Below, in pieces: positions 40,519 to 40,868 of a stretch of DNA of 40,868 bases (the stretch's first letter is position 1; every line of letters begins with the position of its first letter). The stretch is from positions 1 through 40,868 of IMG/VR virus record IMGVR_UViG_3300030106_001896, one strand, 5' to 3'. This DNA is from a virus. Under the pieces are notes generated by a model. The model worked only from the letters and a program-made list of their open reading frames with translations, had not been told where the DNA came from and made no database searches. The position numbers and the translations under genes were made by a program.

Positions 40519-40868
40519 CTTCAACCTCCCAACTGTATGCCAGGTCATCTACTGCACTTGTATATCCACCAAGTACAGCACCCAGCTTTCTACCTAGAGC
40601 TTGTACAAACTCTGTACTGAACTCATGTCTTGATAAGTTAGGATAGTTGTCAAAGAATATGTCATGAACTTGACTGTAAAGTCTGACAAGGTCATCAGCA
40701 TTTGTTGATGCAAACTTTTCATACAACTTAACAACCATGCTAGCATGACTAACATACTTACCTACTTTAATAAACTCAACAATGTGCTTGGCTGCACTGT
40801 CTACACTACGCTGAGTATGTACAAAGTTGTTAAAGGTTTCTTCTTTGTCCAGAAGCTTAGCATAGTCT
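40472..40868 (-). CDS. MoxR-like AAA+ ATPase, C-terminal part (same gene as at 1-996)
   Basis: The frame is open from the right window edge and ends at 40472. The last 33 codons (40472-40570) complete the ATPase that begins at 996; the remainder repeats its C-terminal region (residues about 233-331) because of the terminal repeat. The end of the protein is acidic and Ser-rich (VEDANSQSESTLQDSEL). The next gene starts within it. Confidence 0.85.
   Translation of the reverse strand, partial: DYAKLLDKEETFNNFVHTQRSVDSAAKHIVEFIKVGKYVSHASMVVKLYEKFASTNADDLVRLYSQVHDIFFDNYPNLSRHEFSTEFVQALGRKLGAVLGGYTSAVDDLAYSWEVEDANSQSESTLQDSEL
40571..40868. repeat. Terminal direct repeat, right copy
   Basis: This is the second copy of positions 1-298; 296 of 298 bases agree. 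Differences are at 40583 and 40619. Confidence 0.9.

Noticed and set aside
1-40868. Avoidance of GANTC (CcrM site)
   Set aside because: GATTC and GAATC are both common throughout.

Overview
The window is one complete, tailed, lytic-type phage genome of about 40.6 kb, read slightly past its own end. Positions 1-298 return at 40571-40868 with two synonymous differences, and an AAA+ ATPase gene runs in frame across the join. DNA is AT-rich (roughly 30-40% GC in the lines I sampled). The virion genes look podovirus-like: N4-gp56-type capsid protein, P22 gp10-like nozzle, no tape measure, sheath or baseplate, and very large internal proteins. The small Lys-rich proteins resemble families I know from marine phages, so an AT-rich marine Gram-negative host (for example Pelagibacterales) is my best inference, not a demonstrated fact. 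I see no integrase, repressor, RNA polymerase, tRNA, CRISPR array or recognisable endolysin.

Layout: two divergent arms leave a 590-bp non-coding hub (1950-2541) holding hairpins, tandem repeats and candidate promoters, and converge at about 30.84 kb. The plus arm (2542-30836) carries a mini sigma-like protein, terminase small subunit, a cassette of tiny basic proteins, a probable spanin pair, terminase large subunit, portal, scaffold, capsid, adaptor, a second basic cassette, tail-fibre genes with duplicated domains, the nozzle, and then 423-, 803- and 2556-residue internal proteins, followed by two small membrane proteins. The minus arm (40.5 to 30.85 kb, plus 1-1949) carries an AAA+ ATPase / unknown / metallopeptidase-VWA operon, DnaB-like helicase, small acidic proteins, a primase, a DNA polymerase A with an N-terminal uracil-glycosylase-like domain, a Cas4/RecB-like Fe-S nuclease, a resolvase-like nuclease and several unknowns.

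How it works together: the minus arm replicates and processes DNA (primase, helicase, polymerase, two nucleases) and encodes an AAA+/VWA remodelling module of unknown target. The plus arm packages DNA and builds a short-tailed particle whose internal proteins take up more than a quarter of the genome. With no phage RNA polymerase, transcription probably relies on host RNA polymerase, perhaps modulated by the sigma-region-2-like protein at the head of the plus arm.

The most notable observations are: the apparent total absence of the tetranucleotide GATC; the MoxR-like ATPase/unknown/metallopeptidase-VWA operon; a 217-nt stretch almost fully covered by consecutive hairpins; the sigma-like mini-protein; and many very small genes, several with TTG or GTG starts.
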